Source: Rutidosis leptorrhynchoides
Taxonomy: Eukaryota > Streptophyta > Magnoliopsida > Asterales > Asteraceae
DNA length: 64,000 nt
Assembly (NCBI RefSeq): GCF_046630445.1
Contig: NC_092338.1
Location: forward strand, 222,529,501 to 222,593,500
Direction: 5' to 3'
Shown: in pieces, positions 1 through 12,117 of the stretch
Layout: each line of letters starts with the position of its first letter
Numbering within the stretch: position 1 is the first letter of the stretch
Program-made: the position numbers and the translations under genes
The notes under the pieces: model-generated
Database searches by the model: none
What the model was told of the DNA's origin: nothing
Seen by the model: the letters and a program-made list of their open reading frames with translations, nothing else

Positions 1-549
1 TTTTCATAAATACCATACACTAAATGCATGTTGGTGTATGGCATAAAAGTTTTCTTAAACAACAAAAAATGAAAACTTAAAATCTCTTATTAACAAGGCA
101 AACAAGTTAAACGCCATCCTTTTGTGTGACACTTAAAAATATTAGGGAACTCATAATGGGATAAAGATCACCTAACCGTTATGAGCAAAATAATATGATT
201 AAGATAAATTTCGCACACTTGTGGGATAAAGGTCACCTAACCACTTGTATGTTAAATTTACACATTTACACAAGTAGGACGATTTGATTTGAGAATCATG
301 AACTTAGGGTCACCGAAGCATGATGAACAAATAGGTGTTGATGGGATAAATATGCCATGCAAAAGGATTGCATGATCCCATAACTTAGAAGTTGCAAAAG
401 GATTGCAATTGTCATATAATGGCTACCTAGCTAAATCAAATGACGGGATAAAGGTCACCTAACTGAAATTTGATTGTTAAATTGGATTTAAAGGGTATTG
501 ATTGTTAAATTAAAAATGATACTTAAACGAACTTTGTTAAATTTTGTAG

Positions 550-840
550 ATGGCCGCCAATAACAACAACATTCCAAACGAACCAATCAACTTTAACAAC
601 CTATCGTTGAGGTCAATCCTCGAAAAGGAAAAACTCAACCATATGAATTTCATGGATTGGTTTCGCAATCTAAGAATTGTCCTCAAACTTGAGGATAGGG
701 CGTATGTGTTGGAAGACCCCATTCTCGATCAACCTGACGAGGATGATACGGAAGGCATGGCTTATTGGGATAAGTATTGCACCGATTCGGTGCAAGTCAC
801 TTGCCTTATGCTTGGGACTATGATACCCGAACTCCAAAAG
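550..840 (+). pseudogene. copia gag, N-terminal fragment
   Basis: The first 97 codons of a copia gag (UBN2-type). The protein starts Met-Ala-Ala-Asn-Asn-Asn-Asn and carries the typical copia gag block around Leu-Asn-His-Met-Asn-Phe-Met-Asp-Trp, followed by Arg-Asn-Leu-Arg-Ile-Val-Leu. Gag packages the element RNA into virus-like particles in the cytoplasm. The ORF appears to end at 843, but that stop is the first bases of the inserted LTR; the true continuation is at 32852-33439. The gene is therefore physically split by about 32 kb. ATG 550 is the first in frame. Confidence 0.85.
836..840. repeat. Target-site duplication of gypsy A, left copy (AAAAG)
   Basis: AAAAG at 836-840 is repeated at 32847-32851, exactly flanking the TG...CA ends of gypsy A. 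Removing the element and one copy restores continuity of the copia gag frame, so the duplication is genuine. Confidence 0.95.
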
Positions 841-3800
841 TGAAATGTCCCGTTCATATTGATTATAAACGTTCCATATTAATTGATTTCGTTGCGAGGT
901 TTTGACATCTATATGAGACGTTTTTCAAAGACTCATTCATTTTTAAAACAACCATAACCTTTATTTTATCAATAAAGGTTTTAAAAACATTACGTAGATT
1001 ATCAAATAATGATAATCTAAAATATACTGTTTACACACGACCATTACATAATGGTTTACAATAGAAATATATTACATCGACATATGTTTCTTGAATGCAG
1101 TTTTTACACAATATCATACAAACATGGAATCCAAATCTTGTCCTTATTTTAGTATGCAACAGCGGAAGCTCTTAATATTCACATGAGAATAAACATGCTT
1201 TAAACGTCAACAAAAATGTTGGTGAGTTATAGGTTTAACCTATATATATCAAATTGTAACAATAGACCACAAGATTTCATATTTCAATACACATCCCATA
1301 CATAGAGATAAAAATAATTCATATGGTGAACACCTGGTAACCGACATTAACAAGATGCATATATAAGAATATCCCCATCATTCCGGGACACCCTTCGGAT
1401 ATGATATAAATTTCGAATTACTAAAGCATCCGGTACTTTGGATGGGGTTTGTTAGGCCCAATAGATCTATCTTTAGGATTCGCGTCAATTAGGGTGTTTG
1501 TTCCCTAATTCTTAGATTACCAGACTTAATAAAAAGGGGCATATTCGATTTCGATAATTCAGCCATAGATTGTAGTTTCACGTACTTGTGTCTATTTTAT
1601 AAATCATTTATAAAACCTGCATGTATTCTCATCCCAAAAATATTAGATTTTAAAAGTGGGACTATAACTCACTTTCACAGATATTTCCTTCCTCGGAAAT
1701 AAGACTTGGCCACGGATCGATTCACGAACCTATATAAATATGTACATATATATCAAAGTATGATCAAAATATAATTACAACCATTTTTATTATGTTTTAA
1801 AGATTTGAGTGTATTAAGTCAGCTGTCCTCGTTAGTAGCCTACAACTAGTTGTCCATAATTAGATGTACAGAAATAAATCGATATATATTATCTTGAATC
1901 AATCCACGACCCAGTGTATACACGTCTCAGGCTAGATCACAACTCAAACTATATATATTTTTGGAATCAACCTCAACCCTGTATAGCTAACTCCAACATT
2001 ACTGCATATAGAGTATCTATGGTAGTTCCAAATAATATATATAGATGGGTCAATATGATATGTCAAAACATTTGCATACGTGTCTATGGTATCCCAAGTT
2101 TATATAATATATTAGAATACATGTATAATACAATATAAGTTAGCTAGGATATGATTAATATAGATTTGTTACCAATTTTCACGTAGCTACAACAAGCAAA
2201 AATAACCAATCTTGTTTTACCCATAACGTCTTCGTTTTAAATCCGTTTTGAGTTAATCCAATTGCTATGGTTTCATATTGAACTTACGTTTATGAATCTA
2301 TACAGAAAAAGTATAAGTTTATAGTCGGAATTACAGGTTACAAGTCATTTTTGTAAAGGTAGTCATTTCAGTCGAAAGAACGACGTCTAGATGACCATTT
2401 TGGAAAATATACTTCCACTTTGAGTTTAACCATGATTTTTGGATATAGTTTCATGTTCATAAGAAAAATCATTTTCCCAGAAGAACAACTTTTAAATCAA
2501 AATTTATCATAGTTTTTAATTAACTAACCCAAAACAGCCCGCGGTGTTACTACAACGGCGTATATCCGGTTTTACGGTGTTTTTCGTGTTTTCCGGTTTT
2601 AAATCATTAAGTTAGCATATCATATAGATATAGAACATGTGTTTAGTTGATTTTAAAAGTCAAGTTAGAAGGATTAACTTTTGTTTGCGAACAAGTTTAG
2701 AATTAACTAAACTATGTTCTAGTGATTTCAAGTTTAAAACTTCGAATAAGATAGCTTTATATGTATGAATCGAATGATGTTAAGAACATCATTACTACCT
2801 CAAGTTTTGTGGATAAACCTACTGAAAAAGAGACAAATGGATCTAGCTTCAAAGGATCCTTGAATGGCTTGAAAGTTCTTGAAGCAGAATCATGACACGA
2901 AAACAAATTCAAGTAAGATCATCACTCGAAATAAGATTGTTATAGTTATAGAAATTGAACCAAATTTTGAATATGAGTATTACTTTGTATTAGAAAGATA
3001 TCTTACTATAAATAAGAAAGATTTCTTGAGGTTGGATGATCACTTTACAAGATTTGAAGTAAGCTAGCAAACTTGGAAGTATTCTTGATTTTATGAAACT
3101 AGAACTTATAGAATTTATGAAGAACACTTAGAACTTGAAGATAGAACTTGAGAGAAATCACTTAGATGAAGAAAATTGAAGAATGAAAGTGTTTGTAGGT
3201 ATTTTTGATCGTTGGTATATGGATTAAATATAAAGGATGTGTAATTTTGTTTTCATGTAAATAAGTCATGAATGATTACTCATATTTTTGTAATTTTATG
3301 AGATATTTCATGCTAGTTGCCAAATGATGGTTCCCACATGTGTTAGGTGACTCACAAGGGCTGCTAAGAGCTGATCATTAGAGTGTATATACTAATAGTA
3401 CATACGTCTAAAAGCTGTGTATTGTACAAATACGAGTACGAATACGATTATTGTTACTCTAATTTTTAAAAAATGGCAACACACAAATTTATGCTAAAAT
3501 GAAATAAACATGAAATAACATTACTTAATAACAATTCTTGGATTAAAATCTGGATATCTTTCAACCATGTATCCAAGTACATAGAAGCTAAAGTTACATA
3601 AATCTAGAATCCAAACTACTGAAACTACACTAACCATAAACTATCTTCCAAAAAGTAGAAGGCTAAATAACTTGAAACTTCATTAAAAGAGCACACCTTC
3701 TTGCTCGATCTACCTATTAACAACCTGTTACATCAAAGAAATAAAACAATTAAAAAGAATTTTAAATACATAACAAAAGATGAAAATATAAACAGATATG

Positions 3801-6278
3801 AACATATTGCATTGTTTATTGTCATCTTCCTACAAGTAGACAAATCACCAATTACAAAGCCCAAAAGCCCAAATGAGCAACTTCAAATATGTAATCACAT
3901 ACCTTCACAGTGATAAACTCATCGGGTTAGATGTCGATGATGATCTGTAAAATGTCAAAATCCCAGAATTAAGACATTATTGATTTACTACCTAGTCCTA
4001 TCCTACAATTGATTTTCAACTAAAGAAGGTCAGCACCAACTGATAAGCATTAACATAGTGATTTAAATCAAACAATTCAGTTAAAAACATACTGATAAGC
4101 AACTGAATCAAACTATATAATTAACACTATCACATACTGATTTAATAGCATATAGTTGATTTCATTATTTCTAATAGTGGTTCATTTGCAACTAAATTCA
4201 AAATAATTACATATGAAATTTGAGCAAAAGAGATAATATCAATTATTATGACTCCCATCAGGTGATCTTTGGTTAACTGAACATGTGTTGTTCGGAACAG
4301 ATGAAGACATGTTAGGAATCTGAAACAAATTAAGGTAAATAGATGTCTTTAGTATAGGCCATAGGGTAATAACAAAGAATATTCAGTGACTGGTTATACA
4401 ACTACCTGTATGTTCAGAATAGGGTAATAACAAAGAATTGCTCTTGTGTTTCAGTATGTTCATGGTTATCAGACGAGTCATCGGTAGAGACAATACATAG
4501 TCGTTTGCGCCTGCCCATTCTAGTAGCTGCAACACAAAAATAACAACTAATATAAAAAACAGGGTTGTAGCAATTTAACTCAAACTAGATAACATTCAAT
4601 GTAATTGATAAAAGAATAAAAACCAAAACTCCTACTGTACGCTACTTTATTCAGAAACAAAAATAGATAGGCATTAAAGTGATTTTGATATTTTCCTTGT
4701 TCTAACTTATAGAAAATCGGCAGCTTAAACAAATGAAGAAACGAAGCATATAAATTATAGAAAAGAAAACAAATAAAAAACCAAATAATCTAGGCAAGAA
4801 AAAAAAAGATAACGATATACGTTCTTCTTTATATAAGGGCTGACATTTTCAATTAACATCACTTCTAGAAAGCAACATTCAAACTACAAAATAATTTACA
4901 TATAAAGGTTAAGCAATAAATGTTTGATTAAGAAAGAAAAAAACCCTAATATTTCTTAATTCATAACAACAATCAACGGTTAACTAACAAAATCATACAA
5001 TGGAGATTAGTTTAGAGATTGAAAGAAAATTGATAACAAACCGGAGGTCCGAGAGAAGTGATTTGTGCGTTAGTTGTATGAGAAGAGTAGATCTGTGCAA
5101 AAAAGGTTAAAGGTAGGGTTTGGGTTGGAGCGGGAGATTAATAGATGAAACACTAAAATTGGGGAGGGAAATAGGCCGCTGAAAATTTTGGGGGAAATTA
5201 AAGAGGGAAATAGCCCGCTAAACACTTTTCATTTTTCGATAGTGGTACATTAAAATAATTTATCACTAAAATTATTTACTTTATTGGCACAAAAGTTAAA
5301 ACTGCCACAGATGACACGTACATCTACCGGCATATAGTTATTTGCCACTATAACCCTACGTACAGTGACACATAACACATTTGTCACTAAAAATTTATGC
5401 CACTAAATGTAAATTTGTTTGTAGTGACGGGTGCTTACGAGTAGAATTGTTGATGAAACTGAACGAGGATGTAATTGTAAGCATTTTTGTTAAGTAGAAT
5501 TATTTTGATAAGTGTCTTGAAGTCTTTCAAAAGTATATGAATACATATTAAAACACTACATGTAAATACATTTTAACTGTGTCGTTAAGTCATCGTTAGT
5601 CGTTACATGTATATGTTGTTTTGAAACCTTTAGGTTAACGGTCTTGTTAAATGTTATTAACCCATTGTTTATTATATCTAAAGAGATGTTAAATTGTTAC
5701 ATTATCATGATATTATGATATATAATATATCTTAGTATGATATATATACAGTTAAATGCTGTTACAACGATAATCGTTACATATATGTCTCATTTCAAAA
5801 TCATTAAGTTAGTAGTCTTGTTTTTACATATGTAGTTCATTGTTAATACACTTAATGATATATTTACTTATTATTTAACATAATTAACCAAGTGTATCAA
5901 TATCTTAATATGATTCATATGTACTTAGTAAGACGTTGTTATAATGATAATCGTTATATATATCGTTTTCGAGTTTCTTAATTTAATAGACTCATTTTTA
6001 TGTATATAACTCATTGTTAAAATACCTAATGAGATACTTACTTATCATAAAATCATGTTAACTATATATATAACCATATATATGTCATCATATAGTTTTT
6101 ACAAGTTTTAACATTCGTGAATCACCGGTCAACTTGGGTGGTCAATTGTCTATATGAAACCTATTTCAATTAATCAAGTCTTAACATGTTTGATTGCTTA
6201 ACATGTTGGAAACACTTAATCATGTAAATATCAATTTCATTTAATATATATAAACATGGAAAAGTTCGGGTCACTACA
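841..6278 (-). repeat. 3' LTR of gypsy A (enlarged by a CACTA-like insertion)
   Basis: This LTR starts TGAAATGTCCCG at 841 and ends CACTACA at 6278. It matches 29323-32846 along its length except for the 1,983-bp block (insert plus duplicated ACG) around 3447-5429 and the absence of the long TA tract seen at 30518-30599. These two differences explain the size difference from the 3,524-bp partner. Short ORFs here (for example 2879-3067) recur at the same place in the partner LTR but show no domain and are treated as chance. Confidence 0.93.
3447..5426. mobile_element. CACTA-like (En/Spm) non-autonomous DNA transposon insertion
   Basis: About 1.98 kb present in one LTR of gypsy A and absent from the other. 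The right end reads ...TTTGTAGTG, the inverse of a CACTACAAA terminus, and is followed by ACG, which also precedes the left end (3444-3446), giving the 3-bp duplication expected of CACTA elements. The last ~200 bp hold repeated short AGTGGC/AGTGAC-type subterminal motifs, as in CACTA ends. The left end (ATTATTGTTACTC) is not a recognisable mirror of the right end. On the minus strand near 4440-4525 there is a short exon-like stretch starting Met-Gly-Arg-Arg-Lys-Arg, and near 4240-4320 another after a splice-acceptor-like TTTGTTTCAG. No transposase is recognisable. Confidence 0.6.
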
Positions 6279-6313
6279 GTACCTACCCGTTAAATAAATT
6301 TCGTCCCGAAATT

Positions 6314-6705
6314 TTAAGAAGTTGGAGGTGTTGATGTATCTTCTAGAAATAAGTGCAGATATTTCTTCTTCATCTGATCTTATCATTCTTAGGTGAACTC
6401 GGGCCCTCTACGAGCATTCCATCAAACCTTAACACTTGGTATCTTGTTTTGTTTAAGTCTTTTAACCTCACGATCTATTATTTCGACGGGTTCTTCGATG
6501 AATTGAAGTTTTTCGTTGATTTGGATTTCGTCTAACAGAATAGTGAGATATTCTTTAGCAAAACATTTCTTCAAATTCGAGACGTGGAAAGTGTTATGTA
6601 CAGCCGCGAGTTGTTGAGGTAACTCAAGTCAGTAAGCTACTGGTCCGACACGATCAATAATCTTGAATGGTCCAATATACCTTGAATTTAATTTCTCTCG
6701 TTTAC
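6314..6705 (-). pseudogene. Gypsy A pol, C-terminal fragment (integrase tail and chromodomain)
   Basis: The end of the gypsy A polyprotein, separated from the rest (23174-27363) by the Athila insertion. It corresponds to about 50868-51253 of the intact copy B. It encodes the region after the integrase core, around Tyr-Ile-Gly-Pro-Phe-Lys-Ile, and then the chromodomain-like tail that in chromoviruses directs integration to particular chromatin. The stop codon is TAA (reverse complement of 6314-6316). The same palindrome follows the stop as in B. Differences from B show independent decay. Confidence 0.85.
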
Positions 6706-8687
6706 TGATGTGCAGCGGGGTAGTATATAAAATAGCTTATTTTTAGCAGGAAATACTATTAAATACGATACAATTTTACACAAGATATTTATTTATTTAT
6801 AGAATGGATATACTTAAACCTTGCTACAACACTTATAGGCAGTGTACCTAATCGTACAGTAGTGTAGTTTTTAGTAAGTCTGGTTCGTTCCACAGGGAAT
6901 CTTTTTAAACAAAGCTTAACGCTATATTAGTTTACTTTTATAAAAATACAAATATATATATAAGTAATATTATTATTATAAAGGGGGGTTTTTACCGTTT
7001 AATGACCGGTTTGTCGATTTTAAAACTTTAGTCGCAGTTAAAACCAAATATAAAATAATAAATATAAATACAAGACTTAAATTAAAGCGTAAAGTAAATA
7101 ACGATAATGAAATTTCGAATAATAAAAGTGCGATAAAATAAACTTGCGATAATTAAAAAGTATGATAATTAAAAGTGCAATTAAATACAATAACAATAAA
7201 AATGCGATAATTAGAAGTGCAATTAAATATAAAATAAAGGAAATTAAATATGAAATAAAAGAATTATGCTTATTTAAACTTCCGTAATCATGATGTTTGA
7301 CGTGTTGATTTTAGTTTTATTCCCATGGGTTAATTGTCCTTTGTCCTGGATTATTTAATATGTCCATACGGATTTGTCCATAATAGTCCATCAGTCATAA
7401 ATATAAAGAGCGAAAGCCATCGTCAAATTATTCTTATTCCCGAAGTCAAATATTTCAACTAATTGGGGATTCGAATTGTAACAAGGTTTTAATACTTTGT
7501 TTAATGAATACACCAGGTTATCGACTGCGTGTAAACCAAGGTTTTACTACTTTGTTAACAATTACACCAATTACCCTTGAATGTAATTCACCCCTGTTTC
7601 AACAAGTTTATTAACTATTAATCCAGTTCCGTATCCGGTAAAATGAATAATTATTGGTATTTATCGATATCCCGCCCACCGTACCCAGTCAAGCGTATGT
7701 GGTTATATATAAATACGTCAAATTATAAGTTTGTATATTAAATTAACAAGGTATTGTTTAGTTAATATAAAACCCATTAATAGCCCATAGTCTAATTTCC
7801 ACAAGTGTCGTTCTTTTGTCCAAACCCCAATTATGGTACAAAGCCCAATTACCCAATTTTAGTAATTAGCCCAACATCATGATTACTTCGGATTAAATAA
7901 GCATAATAATAACTTAGCTACGAGACATTAATATAAAAAGGTTGAACATAACTTACAATGATTAAAAATAGCGTAGCATTACACGGACAGAATTTCGACT
8001 TACACCCTTATAACATTCGCTAACATACCCTTATTATTAGGATTAAAATTAAAATTAAAATTAAAATTAAAATATAAATATATATACGATATAGATAGAG
8101 AGATGGATGGATTTTTGGTGATTTTTGCGATCAAAATTCGTTTGCTTTTATAGGGATTTTCGACTTTTGGGGCTCCGCGACTCGCGGCATTTTTGCCTTC
8201 AAACTCCGCGAGTCGCGGAGTTTGAAATTACAGCTCAGAGGAGTTTGGCTCTTTGTTTACCGACGGTTTTAAATAAATATAATATATTAAATAATTATAA
8301 GAATTATTTAAATATTATATTATATTTATGTGCATAGTTAACTTGTAATTTTTAGTCCGTTGCGTCGAGCGTTGAGAGTTGACTCTGGTCCCGGTTCCGG
8401 ATTTTCGAACGTCCTTGCGTACAATTTAATATCTTGTACTTTGCGTTTTGAATCTTGTACTCTTGTAATTTCGAGACGTTTCTTATCAATAATTGGAACC
8501 TCTTTGATTGTCTTTTGTACTTTTGAGCTTTTTGGTCGTTTGCGTCTTCAATTCGTCGAATCTGTCTTTTGTCTTCACCTTTTATTATTTAAACGAATAT
8601 CACTTGTAAATAGAACAATTGCAACTAAAAGCTTGTCTTTCTTGAGGAATAATGCTATGAAATATATGTTCGTTTTTAGCATTATCA
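6706..8687 (-). repeat. 3' LTR of the Athila element
   Basis: 1,982 bp, matching 21193-23173 with about 19 differences by eye. It contains a GC-rich palindromic pair at 8173-8187 and 8200-8224. Short ORFs in it (8125-8337, 8360-8704) also occur in the partner LTR and are not considered genes. Confidence 0.94.
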
Positions 8688-8702
8688 AATATTCCCACAC
8701 TT
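8688..8702 (-). promoter_or_regulatory. Polypurine tract of the Athila element
   Basis: Immediately upstream (element sense) of the 3' LTR the minus strand reads AAGTGTGGGAATATT, the expected position for the plus-strand primer. Similar 15-nt sites occur at 9962-9976, 10310-10324 and 14131-14145. Confidence 0.7.
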
Positions 8703-10765
8703 GAGCGTTGCTTGTCCTCAAGCAATATCGTCTTGAAATACTAGAATCACTTCTTTATTCTTCACACTTTGTACATCAGTGATTTTCTATACGGCGGTAT
8801 AAACAATGGTAGTAACGATATGGTTTACAGTCCCACATGACTATAAAAATTTAGACCCATTAAGGAAATTGGATCTTTATGAAAACATTTGATCTTTTGA
8901 AAATTAAATCTAGTTTTTACCCTAGATAAGTTTTCTGGAATAACCCTTTACCGGTGTTTGCAAAATATTTTTGTGGGTTTGGTGGGTTTCAGATTTGAAA
9001 ATTTTAGCTCAAAACTTATGGTTTTGTGTCACCCACTTGCTAACCTTGTATTTGGAAAGCAACACGTCCAGTTCACTTGTCCCGTATATTACCTTTCGGT
9101 AAACTACCGTCCGGTTGTAAAGGAAAGCGTTGAACAAGCAACTGTTAAGGCAATGTCCCCTGACATACTTTTAATTATGGTCTATAACGTGTCGGACGCA
9201 ATTACTATCCTTGGTAGGAGCAATAGTAAGGCTCACCCTTATAATTTTTCGGTCTGGCACAAGGTCCTGTCTTTGACCACTATGCAACCACCGTTCTTAC
9301 GGTTGACACCCGATTTGGTTCAGGTGACCTAATGAATTCCAGGTGAATTCCTAGGATTTTACGTTCAATGGTAATGAACGCATTGAAAATAGGGTTTTCA
9401 GAAAACAAATCGGTTTATAATTTTGATCAAAATATTTTCTCGTTCAAGCTCGAGTTTAGATATCATTGAATTCCATGAGTTTGTAATTCTCAATCTTTAA
9501 GGTCAATCTCTAGGATTGAGTAATATCAGTCTTAAAAGCTGATTTTTAATCTTTAAGGAGATTATCCTTTCTGGGGATCTGATTCATTAGTCTTATCCAG
9601 CTAATTTGCATGGTGCCCCCCATTGTACAAGATAAATCCTTCTCATGGTTAGGATAAATATGACCACTTGGCGACCCTGTTTAATGCTGAGGTCCGTGGA
9701 TTTCCTGCTGATTTTAGTGATGACTTTTCTGGATTTTTCGTCAACCTACAGCTGGTCTGGACGACAACTTCAAGACCTAAATCAAGAAACGCGTGTCTTT
9801 TTCGAAAGACTTTACTTCCTTTTAATGATGGAATTGATTCATCGTGTAGATCCATCTTTCTTTTCTTTCATCGGGTAAAACAGTTTAGTTTAGTCCAAAG
9901 CAAAAGTATTTTCAGTTATTTGTTACAGATATATGTGACATATGTTTAAGATAACTTGGTAAATTTTTCCACACTTGGCTTTTATTTTCCTTTTATCGTC
10001 CTCTATTCCATTTTAAATGAATTTTAACATTTTGGTTTGTTTCTCAATTTATGTCCTTTCCGAGGTAACAATAATTTCGGTGTTAAAACCTAGTTTTATC
10101 GTTCATAAATATGTATAAACATGATTTTGAGTTCATTTAATTGAAAATTTTGAAAAATTTTACTAGAATTGGGTAGTCAGTATATAAGACTAGGGCTGTT
10201 CTTTTTTATCAGAGAGCACTAGATTCTAATACAACTACTGCTTTACTAGTATTTTTAATGGTAACCAAGTGTATAAAGTAAAAAAATTTTAAAATCTGAA
10301 AGAATTTAACCCCTTCCCACACTTAAGATCTTGCAATGTCCTCATTTGCAAGAAATCAGTAATAATTTAAATTATTGAGGGTGATTTGTGTGAAAATGAT
10401 TAAATTTTTAGCAAAGTTTCCAAATATATTGGCGTTTGTTTGCTGAATGATAAATGGTGCACATCATTTGTTCATTCCGTCTTGTTGTTATTTCACATAT
10501 ATTTTGCATCTTGTCGTCAAAATTAGTTGCTTTTGCTGAACTTAATGCCAGTCTTTGAAAATGCGTTGTTTTACCCTGTTGTGTACATAAGATAAACTGC
10601 AAACATATATACATATTTTTGAAGTTTGGTATATTACCCCACATTCAAAAATTATTAAAATCTAAGAATAAAAGTTAGACAATTATAAAAACTATTACAA
10701 TATTAACAAAAGTATTAAACGTATCAATCATTACAAATTACAAAATAAAAAAAATAATAAGTAGA
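8703..10765 (-). other. Athila 3' untranslated internal region
   Basis: About 2 kb between the env-like ORF and the 3' LTR. ORFs seen on the plus strand (8958-9332, 9645-9878 and others) are antisense to the element and show no recognisable domain. The only structured signals seen are two polypurine-like sites (9962-9976 and 10310-10324). Confidence 0.6.
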
Positions 10766-12117
10766 CTAGGGATGATATTGGTACCAATAGGGGTTCCAGG
10801 CATAACCATAGGTGCTATAGAATGCTTCGGCAGGGTTATACGTAGGATACGGTGGCTGCATCTCTATAGACCAGGGAGGGAAGATGGGTTTCGGTGTAGG
10901 AATATAGTTTCTACCTATATGTTGGCAATGAGCTATGATTTGGTTCTAATGAACTTGCCAATCTTCAAATGCTCTCTGTCTAGCATTTTCGTACTCCTGA
11001 GAAGCTATAAACCTTTGCATTTCTTGCATCTCATTTCCCCCTCCTACATTACCTTGCTGTTGGTTTCTCTCAACCTGTGGATGTCTACCATGGTATGGTA
11101 TTGCGGCGTTATTTCGCCTCTTCAAAACTTTCGCACCATGGTATACATTTAAACCTATAGTATCGAGGGTTCTGGTTCTTCTACTAATAATCCCCCCCGA
11201 CTTATATCCACACCGAGATATTCAGCAATCAAAGTAATAAAAATACCACCTCCTATTATGCTATGTGGTCTCATCCCCCGAACCATAGCTGATAAATAAT
11301 AACCCACACAATACGGTATACTTACAGCGCTTTGTGGGTCTCGAATACACATATGGTAAAACAAATCTTGTTCATTTACCTTTTCCTTGTTCTTACCCCT
11401 TTGTGTAATCGAATTAGCTAAAAACCTATGAATCACTCTTAATTTGGCTCTATCTATATCCAAATAAGAGTAATTTCCCCCTTTGAAACGGTGATGGCTT
11501 GTCATTTGACTCCACACACCGTGTGTATCAAAATTTTTATCTATCTTTCTACCGTTTAGTATCAACCCTCTACAATCGGCAGATGCTAACTCCTCAGGCG
11601 TATATATACGTAAAGCCTGAGCCATGTCTAGTAAAGACATGTGGCGCATCGAACCGCCTAACAAAAATCTAATAAAAGAACGATCGATTAAACTAGCTAC
11701 CCGATCATTTAACTCTATACTACACAACAATTCTTCACACCATACTTTATATACAGGTCTACGCATGGTGAATAAACGTACCCAGTCATTAAAAGTAGAA
11801 TTACCATACCTCTGTACAAGTAATTCCCTAATTGGCCCGGCCAATTCTACAGCTTCTAAGGGTCCCCATTCTATGACCCTCGGTACCTCTACAACCTTAG
11901 AATGAAGAGTATGCAAACCCCTTTGGTATTTTGGATAATCTATCCAAAGTCTGTCAAATCTCAGGTTCGGGTGCAACTCTTCCAAGTGCATATCAGAAAA
12001 GGTCATGACTGGATGAGGTATATCCTGCTTGTAGTAGTTATCCACCTCCTGTTGTTCCGCATTCTCAGCAGGAGCATTGCTAGCTTGGGATGAAGATTCA
12101 CCCCTTTCAGTCTGCAA
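10766..12117 (-). pseudogene. ATHILA ORF-1 / env-like protein gene (broken)
   Basis: The uninterrupted part (11155-12117, 320 codons) matches the plant ATHILA ORF-1 family found after pol in Athila elements; key stretches include Arg-Phe-Leu-Leu-Gly-Gly-Ser-Met-Arg-His-Met and Tyr-Thr-Pro-Glu-Glu-Leu. The role of the family is unproven; it sits where retroviruses have env. There is no ATG: the frame opens at a TTG, directly preceded by pyrimidine-rich sequence ending TTTTGCAG, which looks like a splice acceptor and suggests a spliced subgenomic mRNA. Coding-like sequence continues past the stop at 11155 in another frame down to 10766, rich in Pro, Tyr and Trp, with one in-frame TAG at 10946-10948. 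The gene therefore carries one frameshift near 11170 and one stop. No clear membrane span was seen. Confidence 0.75.

Larger units (their letters stand above)
1..840 (+). mobile_element. Ty1/copia element, left part (leader and gag N-terminus)
   Basis: This is the left portion of a copia retrotransposon whose right portion resumes at 32847. Bases 1-549 are non-coding leader with repeated 'gggataaaggtcacctaac'-type phrases and no PBS or LTR end, so the 5' LTR lies off-window. The gag ORF starts at 550 and runs without a stop to 840, where gypsy A interrupts it. Continuity is shown by the reading frame: the last codons before 841 (Leu-Gln-Lys) continue at 32852 as Asp-Phe-Glu-His-His after removal of the insertion and one AAAAG copy. 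Confidence 0.9.

Noticed and set aside
2879..3067. 62-aa ORF in the gypsy A LTR, also open at 31432-31620
   Set aside because: Open in both LTR copies, but they are recent duplicates; the homologous stretch in gypsy B has stops and no domain is visible.
8958..9332. 124-aa plus-strand ORF in the Athila 3' region
   Set aside because: Antisense to the element, no recognised domain, and not supported by conserved context.
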